DNA of 64,000 bases from Heterohyrax brucei (Eukaryota; Chordata; Mammalia; Hyracoidea; Procaviidae): positions 150,716,329 to 150,780,328 of the forward strand of contig CM053143.1 of NCBI GenBank assembly GCA_028571685.1. Reading direction: 5' to 3'. Made by a program: the position numbers and the translations under genes. Shown here one piece after another: positions 55,421 through 64,000 of this stretch (position 1 is the first letter of the stretch; the number at the start of each line of letters is the position of its first letter). The notes under the pieces were generated by a model. It had not been told where the DNA came from, ran no database searches, and saw nothing but the letters and a program-made list of their open reading frames with translations.

Positions 55421-56312
55421 AACCCTGGCAGTAGAATGGTTAAGTACTTGGCTACCAAGTGAAAAGTTGGTTGGAACCCACGCTGGAACCCATGCAGCAG
55501 ATCCAGACCAAACAAATCTGTTCTGGGAGAAGTATAACCAGAGTGCTTCTTGGAAGCAAAGATGGCAAGGCTGTGTCTTACATACTTTGGACATGTTGTC
55601 AGGAGGGACCAGTCCCTGGAGAAGGACATCATGCTTGGTAGAGTGAAGGGTCAGCAAAAAAGAGTAAGACCCTCAACAAGATGGATTGACACAGATGGGC
55701 TTAGGCATGCAACAACAGTGGACATGGCACAAGACTGAGTGTTTCCCTCTGTTGTGCACGAGGTTGCTATGAGTCAGGACCAACTCGATGGCATCTAACA
55801 ATAATGACAACAGCAGCTCCAGAGAGAAAGACCTGACATTCTGCTCCCATAAATATTACAGCCTAGAAAACCCCATGAGATGGTTCTACTTTGTCATATG
55901 CAGTCTCTCCTAGTTGAAATTGGCTTGACCACACCTAACAACAACCTAACAGTAGAGACTCTGCAGATGTAATTAGTTAATAAGAGGTCACACTGGAGTG
56001 GGGTGGGCCCTACTCCAGTATAATTGATATTTTTATAAAATCAAGAGAAGAGATAGAGATAAACACAGAGGGAAGACAGCCTTGTGAGGGTGGAGGCCGA
56101 GACTGCAGTTACGCTGCCACAAACCAAGCAACATCTGGTCTACCAGAAGCTGGAAGAGGAAAGGAAGGATTTTCTCCTAGAGAATTCAGAGGGAACATGT
56201 CCTAGTGTTTTGGAGTGCTAGCCTCCAAATCCGAGACAGAACAACTTCTATTGTTTTAATTTACCAGCTTGTGGTACTTTGTTACAGCAGCTCTAAGAAA
56301 CTAACATACCTA
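55214..56312 (+). repeat. MLT1-type (MaLR) LTR, interrupted
   Basis: The LTR start ('gatgttgatatg'-like text, 'gaaacctaacccccagtaac', 'tttatgtggaaacagag') is at 55214-55300. The rest resumes at about 55958 ('gactctgcagatgtaattag', 'ggtgggccctactccagtat') and ends 'tgtggtactttgttacagcagctctaagaaactaac'. Between lie the inverted LTR piece and a SINE/RTE chimera. Confidence 0.75.
55419..55832 (+). mobile_element. AfroSINE-head / RTE-body chimera
   Basis: It opens with an AfroSINE head ('ggaaccctggcagtagaatgg'). It changes near 55500 into RTE DNA encoding LTYFGHVVRRDQSLEKDIML and TRWIDTDG, and ends 'accaactcgatggcatctaac'. The frame is open only in part. Confidence 0.75.
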
Positions 56313-56521
56313 GGAAGGAGGTAACAGGCCAACAAAACTATCAATTTCACAAAGGTGCACTGGCTAGTGGTGAAGGCTGTACAACATAATTAATGTCACT
56401 GAACTCTACATGAAAAACATCTGAATTGGCAAATGTTTTTAGATATCTTTTTACCATGATTAAGGAAAAAAGGGGAATTAGATATAGATTTTTCTCTCAA
56501 AGTTCTTACAGAATAGAATTT

Positions 56522-56668
56522 AGAAGTGCTACTGGCATAGAGGTTAAGTGCTATGTCTCTTAACCAAAGCTATCAGGTGCTCTTTAAAAACTCTATGGGG
56601 GCAGTTCTACTCTGTCCTATAGGGTTGCTATGGGTTGGAACTGACTTGATGGTAATGGCTTTTGGCAC
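56522..56668 (+). repeat. AfroSINE
   Basis: Sense: 'gtgctactggcatagaggtt' to 'cttgatggtaatggcttttgg'; a short internal deletion in the head. Confidence 0.88.
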
Positions 56669-57182
56669 TAACATTTTAACATACTCACCAAATCTAATTT
56701 TCCTTTTAAAATGAGAGAGCCATAAGGCTCTCTCAGTTTCCTGAAGTTGACAGCCTTGATACCAGCTGATGAGGATGAGCCATACAATGATGTAAGCACA
56801 AGTTATTGAACTAATTCAGTTTGGGATGGCCTTTTTAAGCATAATTGCTCACCAACACAGCAGTCAGAGCCTAGCTCATCTTCTCTCTTAGGACATCTTG
56901 GGAACCCAAGTGCCCAACTCCACTGACTTCTAGCTCCCTGCTTGTATCTTTTCTGGATTCCAGATCTATGGCCACCTAGGTAATGGCTGTGTTTTCTCTC
57001 ATGACTCGACATTCAAAGCCTGGAGTTCTCTATCAGGAGGCCTGGGATTCTACCAGATCAGGAAAAAAGTGTCTCATTTCCAATGCCTCCAAAAAACTAC
57101 CAAATTATTTTTGAAACTCTTCAAACTAACCCTATAACTTAATATAAGCATTATTATAATTAAGCTGCTTACATCATCACAG

Positions 57183-57208
57183 CCTATTCGACGGCACTTG
57201 GCTTTGGC
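57183..57208 (+). repeat. AfroSINE tail fragment
   Basis: 'attcgacggcacttggctttgg' only. Confidence 0.5.
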
Positions 57209-57994
57209 ATGCATTTGATATGTAAAACGTGATTTCAACATTTTCTGGAACCGTGATACTCAAACTGTGGTCCATGATGAGATAAATGCAAGACTGAAGA
57301 TAAGCATTTAGACACCTTTATAATACTCTGGCATTCTAATCATATCCAAGTACGCAGCCCATGGACTCATCTCATTGAGAAGGTATATACCATAGTGGAT
57401 GTCACTCAACCTGTGTGATTCATATTGTGTCAACCATGTAGTTAATGGCAGTCAGATCACATCTTGGTCCAATGTAAATTGGAAATTAAATAAAAACAGT
57501 AACAAAGCTTGTTATTCATTACAATGGCTGAAGAAGCATTATTGTGGAGTATATGTCCTAAGGGGTTCTGGATTAAATCAAGTCTGGAAAATGTTGCAGA
57601 AAATATGCCCCACTTGGGGTTTCATAATGCTTAGGCTAAGACTTCTAAGAAATTCTTTACTATGGAACCCTTTCAACTCAGCATTTCCTAAACTTTCTGG
57701 ACTTCAGAACACTTTTTATTTTCACCACATGCCTTTAACATCCCATTGAACACAGTGTGAGATGAACTAAGGAAACAGGGTTTATACTTTCACATCCTAT
57801 ACAAAGCAGAGTGAAACAGTTATTGCATCTGGGCTGTGACCCATAATCTAAAGCTGTCAACCTTTGGTTAGAGCTTCCCATCAGTTCACACACAAGCAAC
57901 GCCCACCCTGAACGCACGCATGCTAGGCTAGCAGGAGTCAAACAGTCAAGGCCTTGCCCATCTTCACAACTTCCAAGCTTCACACTAGTGACAC

Positions 57995-58570
57995 TTTTTT
58001 CTTTTTAATTGTTTAATATGTGTGTCTATGTGTGTGTGTGTATTACTGCAATTGAGTGAAAGTGTACAATCCAGTTTAAATTAGCATGCTCACATATCTG
58101 CAGCTTCTTCTGCTATCCTAGCCTGGTGACAGCATACTCCTCTTTTGTATTCTATACATGTCATATCCTCTTAACAATCTCCTGCCCCCACCTCTCCACC
58201 CTTTCCACTCCTAGTAATAAGTCAGTAGGATGACATCATATAGATGCATAGAACCATAAAGTGCACACATGATATGGTCACTCTGTGTCCCCAAGTCCAA
58301 TCTACTCCTGTTTGAAGAGTTGACCTCAGTAATGACTTATGATCAGGAGCAGCATCAGGTCTGGGGGTCATGCTCCCCAGGGAACTCCAGGCCTTCGCAC
58401 CATCAGTTGTGGTCTTTTAGTAGAGTTCTCTGGGTGTACCCCTTTTTTTTTCTTATCTTGCCACTGGGACTCAACATCAACAGTCTGAGCCCTATCATGG
58501 CTGTCAACATACCAGTGACACATTTTGTGTCTGTCTTTATAGGCCTGCAAGTCAAGACAATGATTTACTA
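57995..58570 (-). repeat. L1 3' UTR fragment, antisense
   Basis: The stretch near 58330-58440 ('gcagcatcaggtctggggg', 'accatcagttgtggtctttt') is the reverse complement of 14600-14690 in the sense L1. A (GT)n run lies at 58020-58044. Confidence 0.75.
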
Positions 58571-59844
58571 GGAACAAAATGCTTCATAGTCTCGGTCAGG
58601 CATGTGGATGACATTAGAAAATGAAGCAGGGTTTTGGAGGCCAACCGAGTATCCAAAGTAGAAAATGTATTGATAGGTCCATTTGGGGGTCACAACCTCT
58701 CTACTGAATAGGTTAAAATGCCAGCAAGGACAGAAATACCATAAGTTCACCAAACTAAAATCAACCTTTGCACCTGCTGACTTCTACTAAGCCCAAAGTC
58801 AACTGAAGATTTTTGGCCACTGCAACCAATGTCACAAAAGGTTTCTAAATAAGAAATTAACTTGAGCTGTATACTCTCACCTAATGCACAATAAAAAGAA
58901 AAAAATTATTTTTTCGCTAGTGGAAAATTCACGTAAAATGTTCTACTGATATTAAAATGTATATTAATTCTGCATTCATTAAAGGAAGTATTCAGAGCAG
59001 AAATTCAAGGAAGATAGGAAAAACATGACAGCTACTTCTTTTATTTTTCAAGTTTATCAAGTTCGTAACTCAAGTTTACTAGTCCAAATTTTTTCTATCT
59101 AATTCAAAAAAGGTGTGGAGAATAGATTGTCTTTAAATAACCCTAGATGCTCAGCTTTGTCACTGTGTTCAAGTGGAAACCACATTTCATCCTCAAGGAA
59201 TATAAAAAAAGGATTATTCAAAATCATAAATTTTCTGTGGACACTGGCTTCCTCTTTCCAAGTTAGTGTTTGGCCTAATGTACACAATAAATTGAATGGG
59301 CAAGTTCTCTCTTCCAAATAGCATCTAGCACATTCTTGGCATCAAAAAAGAGTTAACACATGACATATGTTGTTCATGTTCACAATACAAGGTACCTGGT
59401 GGGGGAGGAAATCACTACGGAGAGGAAGAGGGTGGAGAGTGGACATAGCCGTGTGGAGGGCCACCACAACTGGCTGCAAAGCACACTCTGCTAAGCACTC
59501 AGGTTTTTGGCAAAGGAGGCAGCACGGGCTGGTATCTAAGTATAAGAAGCACTCAGGCCCTGAAAGATGTTTAGTACTTTGCAATTGCTGCCACATTCTG
59601 ATTCTCGAAACAGAGCTCTAAGTATGCCTACCTTCCAGATGCAGAGAAAGATGATGTTTAAAATAAGTTCAAAAAATTAAAACACAAAGTTCAGTAACTT
59701 CCAAGGTCACTAGAATATCGATGGCAAAGATAGAATGTATTCCCACCTGGCTCAAAGACTACAGTCTTTCTCTGCCACATCCCCAAAGTAATAGGGACAG
59801 TTGTGATGAGGATTATAAAGAATATCATCATGATGATGATGAAG

Positions 59845-60045
59845 TCATCTGAGGTGCTATGTGCCAGATATTATCCTAAACACTTATGTGTATTTACATA
59901 CTTATCTGTACAAAGATCCTGTGAGGCAGACACAATTATTATCCCCATTTCCAGGGTAAGCATGGAGAAGCAACGGAACTCGTTCAAGAGCACACAGCTT
60001 ATCAAAGGTAGAAACAGGAATCAAATCCAGGCACTGAGTCCAGCG
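59845..60045 (-). repeat. MIR element
   Basis: Antisense MIR: 'gctatgtgccagatattatcc', 'ttattatccccatttccaggg', 'gagcacacagcttatcaaagg'. A short GATGAT run precedes it. Confidence 0.85.
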
Positions 60046-60137
60046 CCCCTGTTCCTTACCACTGTACTGTACTGCACACACCTATAAAACATGAATCACA
60101 TTCATCTCAAGATTATGCACAAACCCAAAATCAGTGT

Positions 60138-60480
60138 TGCTGTTGTTGTGCTAGCTGTTGGTAAGGAGGCCACCAACTCAATGGTGACTCCTTGTACAAC
60201 AGAATGAAATGCTGCCTGGTACTGTACTATTCCTGTGATTGCTTATGGACTGAACCTTGGTCATCCGCAGGGTTTTCACTGGTTGATTTTCAGAAGCAGA
60301 TTGATAGCCTCTGCTTCCTGGTCTATCTTCACTTGGAAATGCTGTTGACATCCGTTCAGTGTCATAGCAACATACAAGCCTCCACTGACAGATGGGTGAC
60401 ACATGAGGCACATGAGGTACAAGGGCTGGAAATTGAACCTGGTGTCCCACACAAAGGTGAGAACTCTATGCTGATTCACC
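60138..60480 (-). repeat. tRNA-headed SINE with RTE-like tail
   Basis: Antisense: tail 'gctgttgttgtgctagctgttgg', head 'caagggctggaaattgaacctggtgtccc'. Same family as 50378-50690. Confidence 0.6.
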
Positions 60481-60481
60481 A

Positions 60482-60647
60482 AAAAAATAAACCAAACTCA
60501 TTTAGTTGGAGATGATTCCAATTCAGAGTGATTCTACATGACACAGGAGAACTGTCCAGTGGGGCTCCTAAGGGGTGGCTGGTAGATTCGAACTGCTGAT
60601 CTTTTGGATAGCAGCCCAGATCTTAATCACTACACCAACAGGGCCCC
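60482..60647 (-). repeat. AfroSINE
   Basis: Antisense: 'ataaaccaaactcatttagttgg' to 'tcactacaccaacagggcccc'. It lies next to the preceding SINE. Confidence 0.85.
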
Positions 60648-61428
60648 ACTTAACCCCCTTAAAATGTCAATAGGTCACAAATAATGTTTAGATGGGTTAA
60701 TCACTGGTAAGCTATGACTGCTCTGTGAGAAAGATATTCTAAAGACCTGCTTTGAATACCATCTTCCATAAAGTCTTCCAGGGGCTATAGATAAAGTCCA
60801 TGATTCACCCTCCTATTACACTATGAGTTCATGCTCACATATGCACGTGCTACTGTAACACTAGTACTATGATTACTACCCCCATGTTTTCAGCAAATTT
60901 TTCTTAATTCACTCAGAATAGTTTAAATAATATTATCTGTTTTCTGAAGGATAGCTTAATATGATCATCTGGTTCTGGAGTTCTTTTCAATGATAACTCT
61001 TTAATTACCTTTTCTGAATCTTCTATGTTAATTGATAAACTGTGTTTGTATGCAAATAATGCACTGCACCTTCTAAATTTGTTTGCCAACCGCTCCCTCC
61101 CTCCCACATTGTATTTTTGCAAACACTACTATGCCAATATTTTTATATGTTGCTGTAAAAAAAAAATTTAACATAAAATACCTTGGAAGTGACAAAAATA
61201 TCTTGTGGGGGATGGAGTAAACAAACTTAAAAGGCATGTGTTAAGTGTGTAAAAACATGGTAGTTGGGGTTTTCATTTCATATGGGGTTAATTTTGGTAA
61301 TTTTAGTTTGCTAAAAAACCATTGTTTTCCAATCTTTTTGCCATAGATTTCATTTATACCAGTCTCAAAATTATTTCAATTACTCTTGTATCTATTAGTT
61401 TGCCATTTCTTTGTCCTTGTTTTTGATT

Positions 61429-61595
61429 GGAAACCCTAGTGGGATGGGTAGTGGTTAAGTGTTATGGCTGCTAACCAAAAGATCAGCAGTTCAAATCCAC
61501 TAGACACTCTTTGGGAATTTGATGGAGCAGTTATGCTCTTTCCTATAAGGTCACTGTGAGCTGGAATCAACTCAACCGCAGTGAGTTTTTTTGTC
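61429..61595 (+). repeat. AfroSINE
   Basis: Sense: 'ggaaaccctagtgggatggg' to 'caactcaaccgcagtgagtttttttg'. Confidence 0.92.
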
Positions 61596-62379
61596 TTAGA
61601 TTCTTTCACCATCTAATTTTCTCCTGAACAGACTGCAAGGGGGTTATTTACTTTACTGGTCTTTCCAAAGCACCTGCTTTTGGATTTATTTATCCATTCT
61701 TCTATCCCTTTAATTTCATATTTTTATCATGATTAATTTCCACTTCCTGGTTCCCTTAGATTTATTTTGCTGCTGTTTATTTCCTAAATTGAGAACTAAA
61801 TTGCTTCATTTTTTTCTTCATTCTTTAACAAAAATAAAAGTCTTCCTCTGAATACAGCTTTGAGTATGCTCAAAAGTTTTGATAATGAAATGTTCTCTTT
61901 TTCATTTCTTCCTGAACAGTCTTCAACTTTCTTCTTGGTTTTCTATCTGATTCAACAGTTAACAATGAATGTTCTCATAATTTGCAAGTGTATGAGAAGG
62001 TTTTTCTTTCTTTTTTTAAATTGTCTTCTTTCTTCTGATATCAAATTTTATTGTATTTCTTTGCAGTCAGGTGCATGCTTTAGGGTGGGGAGGGAGTAGT
62101 AAACGTTCTAGTCACTTGCCTGTCTGCTTTTATGTACAAATTCTGATTTTTGAAAATTAACATGAAATTTATTTAACAACTATTCCACAGGACATCTAGC
62201 ATGATATGATAACAAAAAGCATAAAACTTAGCATAAAAAAACTGTCTCTATCCTTCATAGGTTATATGACCTTGGCTCCTGCTTAGCTTGAATCTTAGTT
62301 TCCTTCCGCATAAAATGCAAATCATGCCTAACTGCTTCCAAAGGTTACCAGTGAAACTGAAATGAGCTCTAAGTACATG

Positions 62380-62710
62380 AAATGACATTCTACAAAAGGC
62401 AAAAAGCTACACAGAAAATAGATCAGTGGTTGCCAGGAGTTCATGGGAAGGGAAGAGATGAAGAAAGAGGGCACAGGGCATTTTTTAGGGTAGTAAAACT
62501 ATCTGACATGATACTGTACAGGCACTCATCAAAACCCACAGTACTGTGCAACATAAAAAGTAAACTGTAATGGAAACTACAGGATCACTGTGAGTTGGAT
62601 GTGACTTAATAGCAGTGGGTTTAGTTTCTGGGTTTTTTTTGGTAATGGAAACTATGGACTTTAGTTAATAACAGTGCATCAGTATTAGTTCAAATGTAGC
62701 ACATCAACAT
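62380..62710 (+). repeat. Old L1M-like or LTR-like 3' fragment
   Basis: 'agatcagtggttgccaggagttc', 'gggcattttttagggtagtaaaactatctgacatgatac' and, after the SINE insert, 'ctatggactttagttaataac' form one mammal-wide repeat; I cannot fix its class. Confidence 0.5.
62580..62641 (+). mobile_element. 5'-truncated AfroSINE with 13-bp target-site duplication
   Basis: Only the tail ('gatcactgtgagttggatgtg' to the T-rich end). 'gtaatggaaacta' stands on both sides, at 62567-62579 and 62642-62654. Confidence 0.85.
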
Positions 62711-62711
62711 A

Positions 62712-62912
62712 AACCAGCCAGCTGCCCTGAAGTCTGATGCATGGCTACCCTATGTGCATCAGAGTAGAACTGTGCTCCATAGGGTTTTTCAACAGCTGAT
62801 TTTCTGGAAGTAGGTCACCAGGCCTGTCTTCCAAGGTGCCTCTGAGTGAACTTAAGCCTCTAGTCTTTTGGTTAACAGGTGAGTACATTACCAGTTTGTA
62901 CCATCCAGGAAC
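62712..62912 (-). repeat. AfroSINE, long subfamily
   Basis: Antisense: 'aaaccagccagctgccctgaag' to 'gtaccatccaggaact'. Confidence 0.8.
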
Positions 62913-62963
62913 TATGTTCAAAGGCAAGATGTTAATAATAGGAGAAATAGTGTTCATGAGGAT

Positions 62964-63001
62964 ATCCTATTGCCATGGAGTCAATTCCAACTCATAGCAA
63001 G
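62964..63001 (-). repeat. AfroSINE 3' end fragment
   Basis: 'attgccatggagtcaattccaactcatagc' only. Confidence 0.65.
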
Positions 63002-63540
63002 TAAGAATTTTACTTTCCAAATTTCTACGTAAACCTAAAACTGCACTAAAAATATATCAAAGAGAAAAGAAAGAAAGAAAAGAAATAACTTTAACATCAA
63101 TAGAAATTCTGAATAAGCCTAAGGTGCTTTCCTTTTTAATTTATACCTTCCTGAAATAGCAATCAGCCATTGAAATACTCCCCTCAAGAAGTAACCTTTC
63201 ACATGAACTAGAGCCTCAATTACCCTCAGACTGGAAGAACTAGATGGGCCTTTGCTACCACTACTGACTATTCAGATCAGGGCCACAAGAGATAGGTCCT
63301 GATAAAATGGGGGAAAAACGTGGAACTGACTAAAGTTCTGAAAACATTCAGACCTCCTGGACCATTTGAGACTAAAGAGCTCCCTGAGATACTCTAAACC
63401 TGAAACAGAAATTATCCCTTGAGGTCACCTTTCAGCTAAATAACACATTGGCTCATAAAACAAAGAATGTCACTGATGAGTAAAGATTTTCTTTTTTAAA
63501 AAAGTTATAAATCAAATGGTCAAAAATTACTCTAGAGCAA

Positions 63541-64000
63541 AGATGAGGTGAGATCAAGATGGCAGAGTAGTTAGATGCATCTTGTGACCCCTCTAACAAC
63601 AGAGACTCAAAAGAACACATGAATTGGGTATATATGACATTCTAGAAGCCCTGAACATCAAAAGGAAAGTTCAGAAATCAGACTGAGCAACAGAGAAAGG
63701 ACAGTAGGTCCAGAAGTACCTAGGACTGACCAGACCAGATCCGGGAATTGGCTGAAGCCAGCATGGTGAATACAGTAGTGGTGTTCAGAAGGCATCCTCT
63801 TTTGTGGGAGAGACTGAGCAGTGGAAAGTCTGCTTACACCTCCAGAACCAGTGAAAAGCAACACTCAATCATTAAAAGCTAAGTGGCTTGTATCTAACAT
63901 ACCACACAAAGATCTAAAATTTTCCTTCTGAATATACCACTCTCCCTGTTCCTAGTCTTGCTTCCTTCTTTTTCTGCACTGAGCCAGCTCCACAGACTGG
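63541..64000 (+). mobile_element. LINE-1 5' UTR, continues past the window
   Basis: 'gatcaagatggcagag' at 63552-63567 marks an L1 5' end of the same design as at 7806, including the 'caagatggc' motif at 63555-63563. About 440 bp of leader follow, without coding frame, to the right edge. Confidence 0.7.

Larger units (their letters stand above)
1..64000 (-). other. LIMCH1: LIMCH1 gene body (partial; internal exons and introns)
   Basis: Six exons on the minus strand encode consecutive pieces of one protein in the expected order and with matching phases (0/2, 2/0, 0/0, 0/1, 1/2, 2/2). Intron lengths inside the window are about 5.0, 7.8, 10.1, 14.9 and 1.5 kb. LIMCH1 is an actin-associated cytoplasmic protein with an N-terminal CH domain, a central linker and coiled coil, and a C-terminal LIM domain; it is known to activate non-muscle myosin II and promote stress fibres. 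The paralogue LMO7 has a similar layout, but the residues here match what I recall of LIMCH1. Neither promoter, first exon, stop codon nor polyadenylation site was found in the window. Confidence 0.9.
40581..64000 (-). other. LIMCH1 intron upstream of the 107-bp exon (partial)
   Basis: No further exon is recognisable up to the right edge, so at least 23.4 kb is inferred to be intron. Long first introns are expected in this gene. Stretches with no feature I can name include 42470-44100 (apart from simple repeats), 45260-45540, 47710-48480, 49340-50080, 50690-51380, 51950-53270, 53700-54540, 56670-57990, 58580-59840, 60650-61420 and 63010-63540. Confidence 0.6.

Noticed and set aside
40581-64000. 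Upstream LIMCH1 CH-domain exon
   Set aside because: I looked on the minus strand for DNA encoding the CH-domain residues that precede the Asp at 40580 and did not find it; it probably lies beyond the window.

Overview
The window is mammalian nuclear DNA, almost all of it intron. Its dominant repeat is a short tRNA-headed SINE whose body reads roughly 'ccctggtggcgtagtgg ... gcagttcaaatccaccagg ... ctatgagtcggaatcgactc ... cagtgggtttggttttt'. This is the AfroSINE family, found only in Afrotheria. About forty copies are visible, together with RTE-clade LINE pieces that share the SINE's 3' tail, a nearly full-length LINE-1, and older mammal-wide repeats (MIR, L2, MaLR LTRs, hAT). An elephant is the most likely source; another paenungulate such as manatee or hyrax cannot be excluded.

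One protein-coding gene is supported, on the minus strand: LIMCH1 (LIM and calponin-homology domains 1). Six internal exons lie in transcript order at 40474-40580, 35398-35428, 27533-27643, 17201-17396, 2094-2346 and 371-637. All have GT/AG borders and their phases join without a break. The first three encode the C-terminal half of the calponin-homology (CH) domain. The next two encode the Ser/Asp-rich and basic linker region. The last is an in-frame 267-bp exon of cassette type. The gene's 5' exons (start of the CH domain) must lie above 64000, and the 3' exons (coiled coil, LIM domain) below position 1. The window from 40581 to 64000 is therefore intron, as far as I can tell.

Layout: 1-2350, two exons and an old L1 3' end; 2.4-6.5 kb, a cluster of AfroSINEs and MIRs; 7.8-15.0 kb, a sense L1 carrying disabled ORF1 and ORF2; 15.0-16.2 kb, a MITE-like palindrome and three head-to-tail AfroSINEs; 17.2 kb exon; 19-25 kb, MIRs, AfroSINEs, an LTR and a fold-back mariner; 26.4-27.3 kb, an RTE LINE fragment split by a SINE; 27.5 kb exon; 28.0-34.85 kb, antisense L1 material; 35.4 and 40.5 kb exons; 41-64 kb, intron with SINEs, an ERVL fragment, a decayed mariner, RTE pieces, a rearranged LTR with a large palindrome, and the 5' end of another L1 running off the right edge.

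No new gene system is evident. The most unusual things are structural: a fold-back mariner, a ~120-bp-arm palindrome built from an LTR and its flank, a run of three SINEs separated by the same short target-like sequence, SINE/RTE chimeras, and opposed L1s flanking two LIMCH1 exons.
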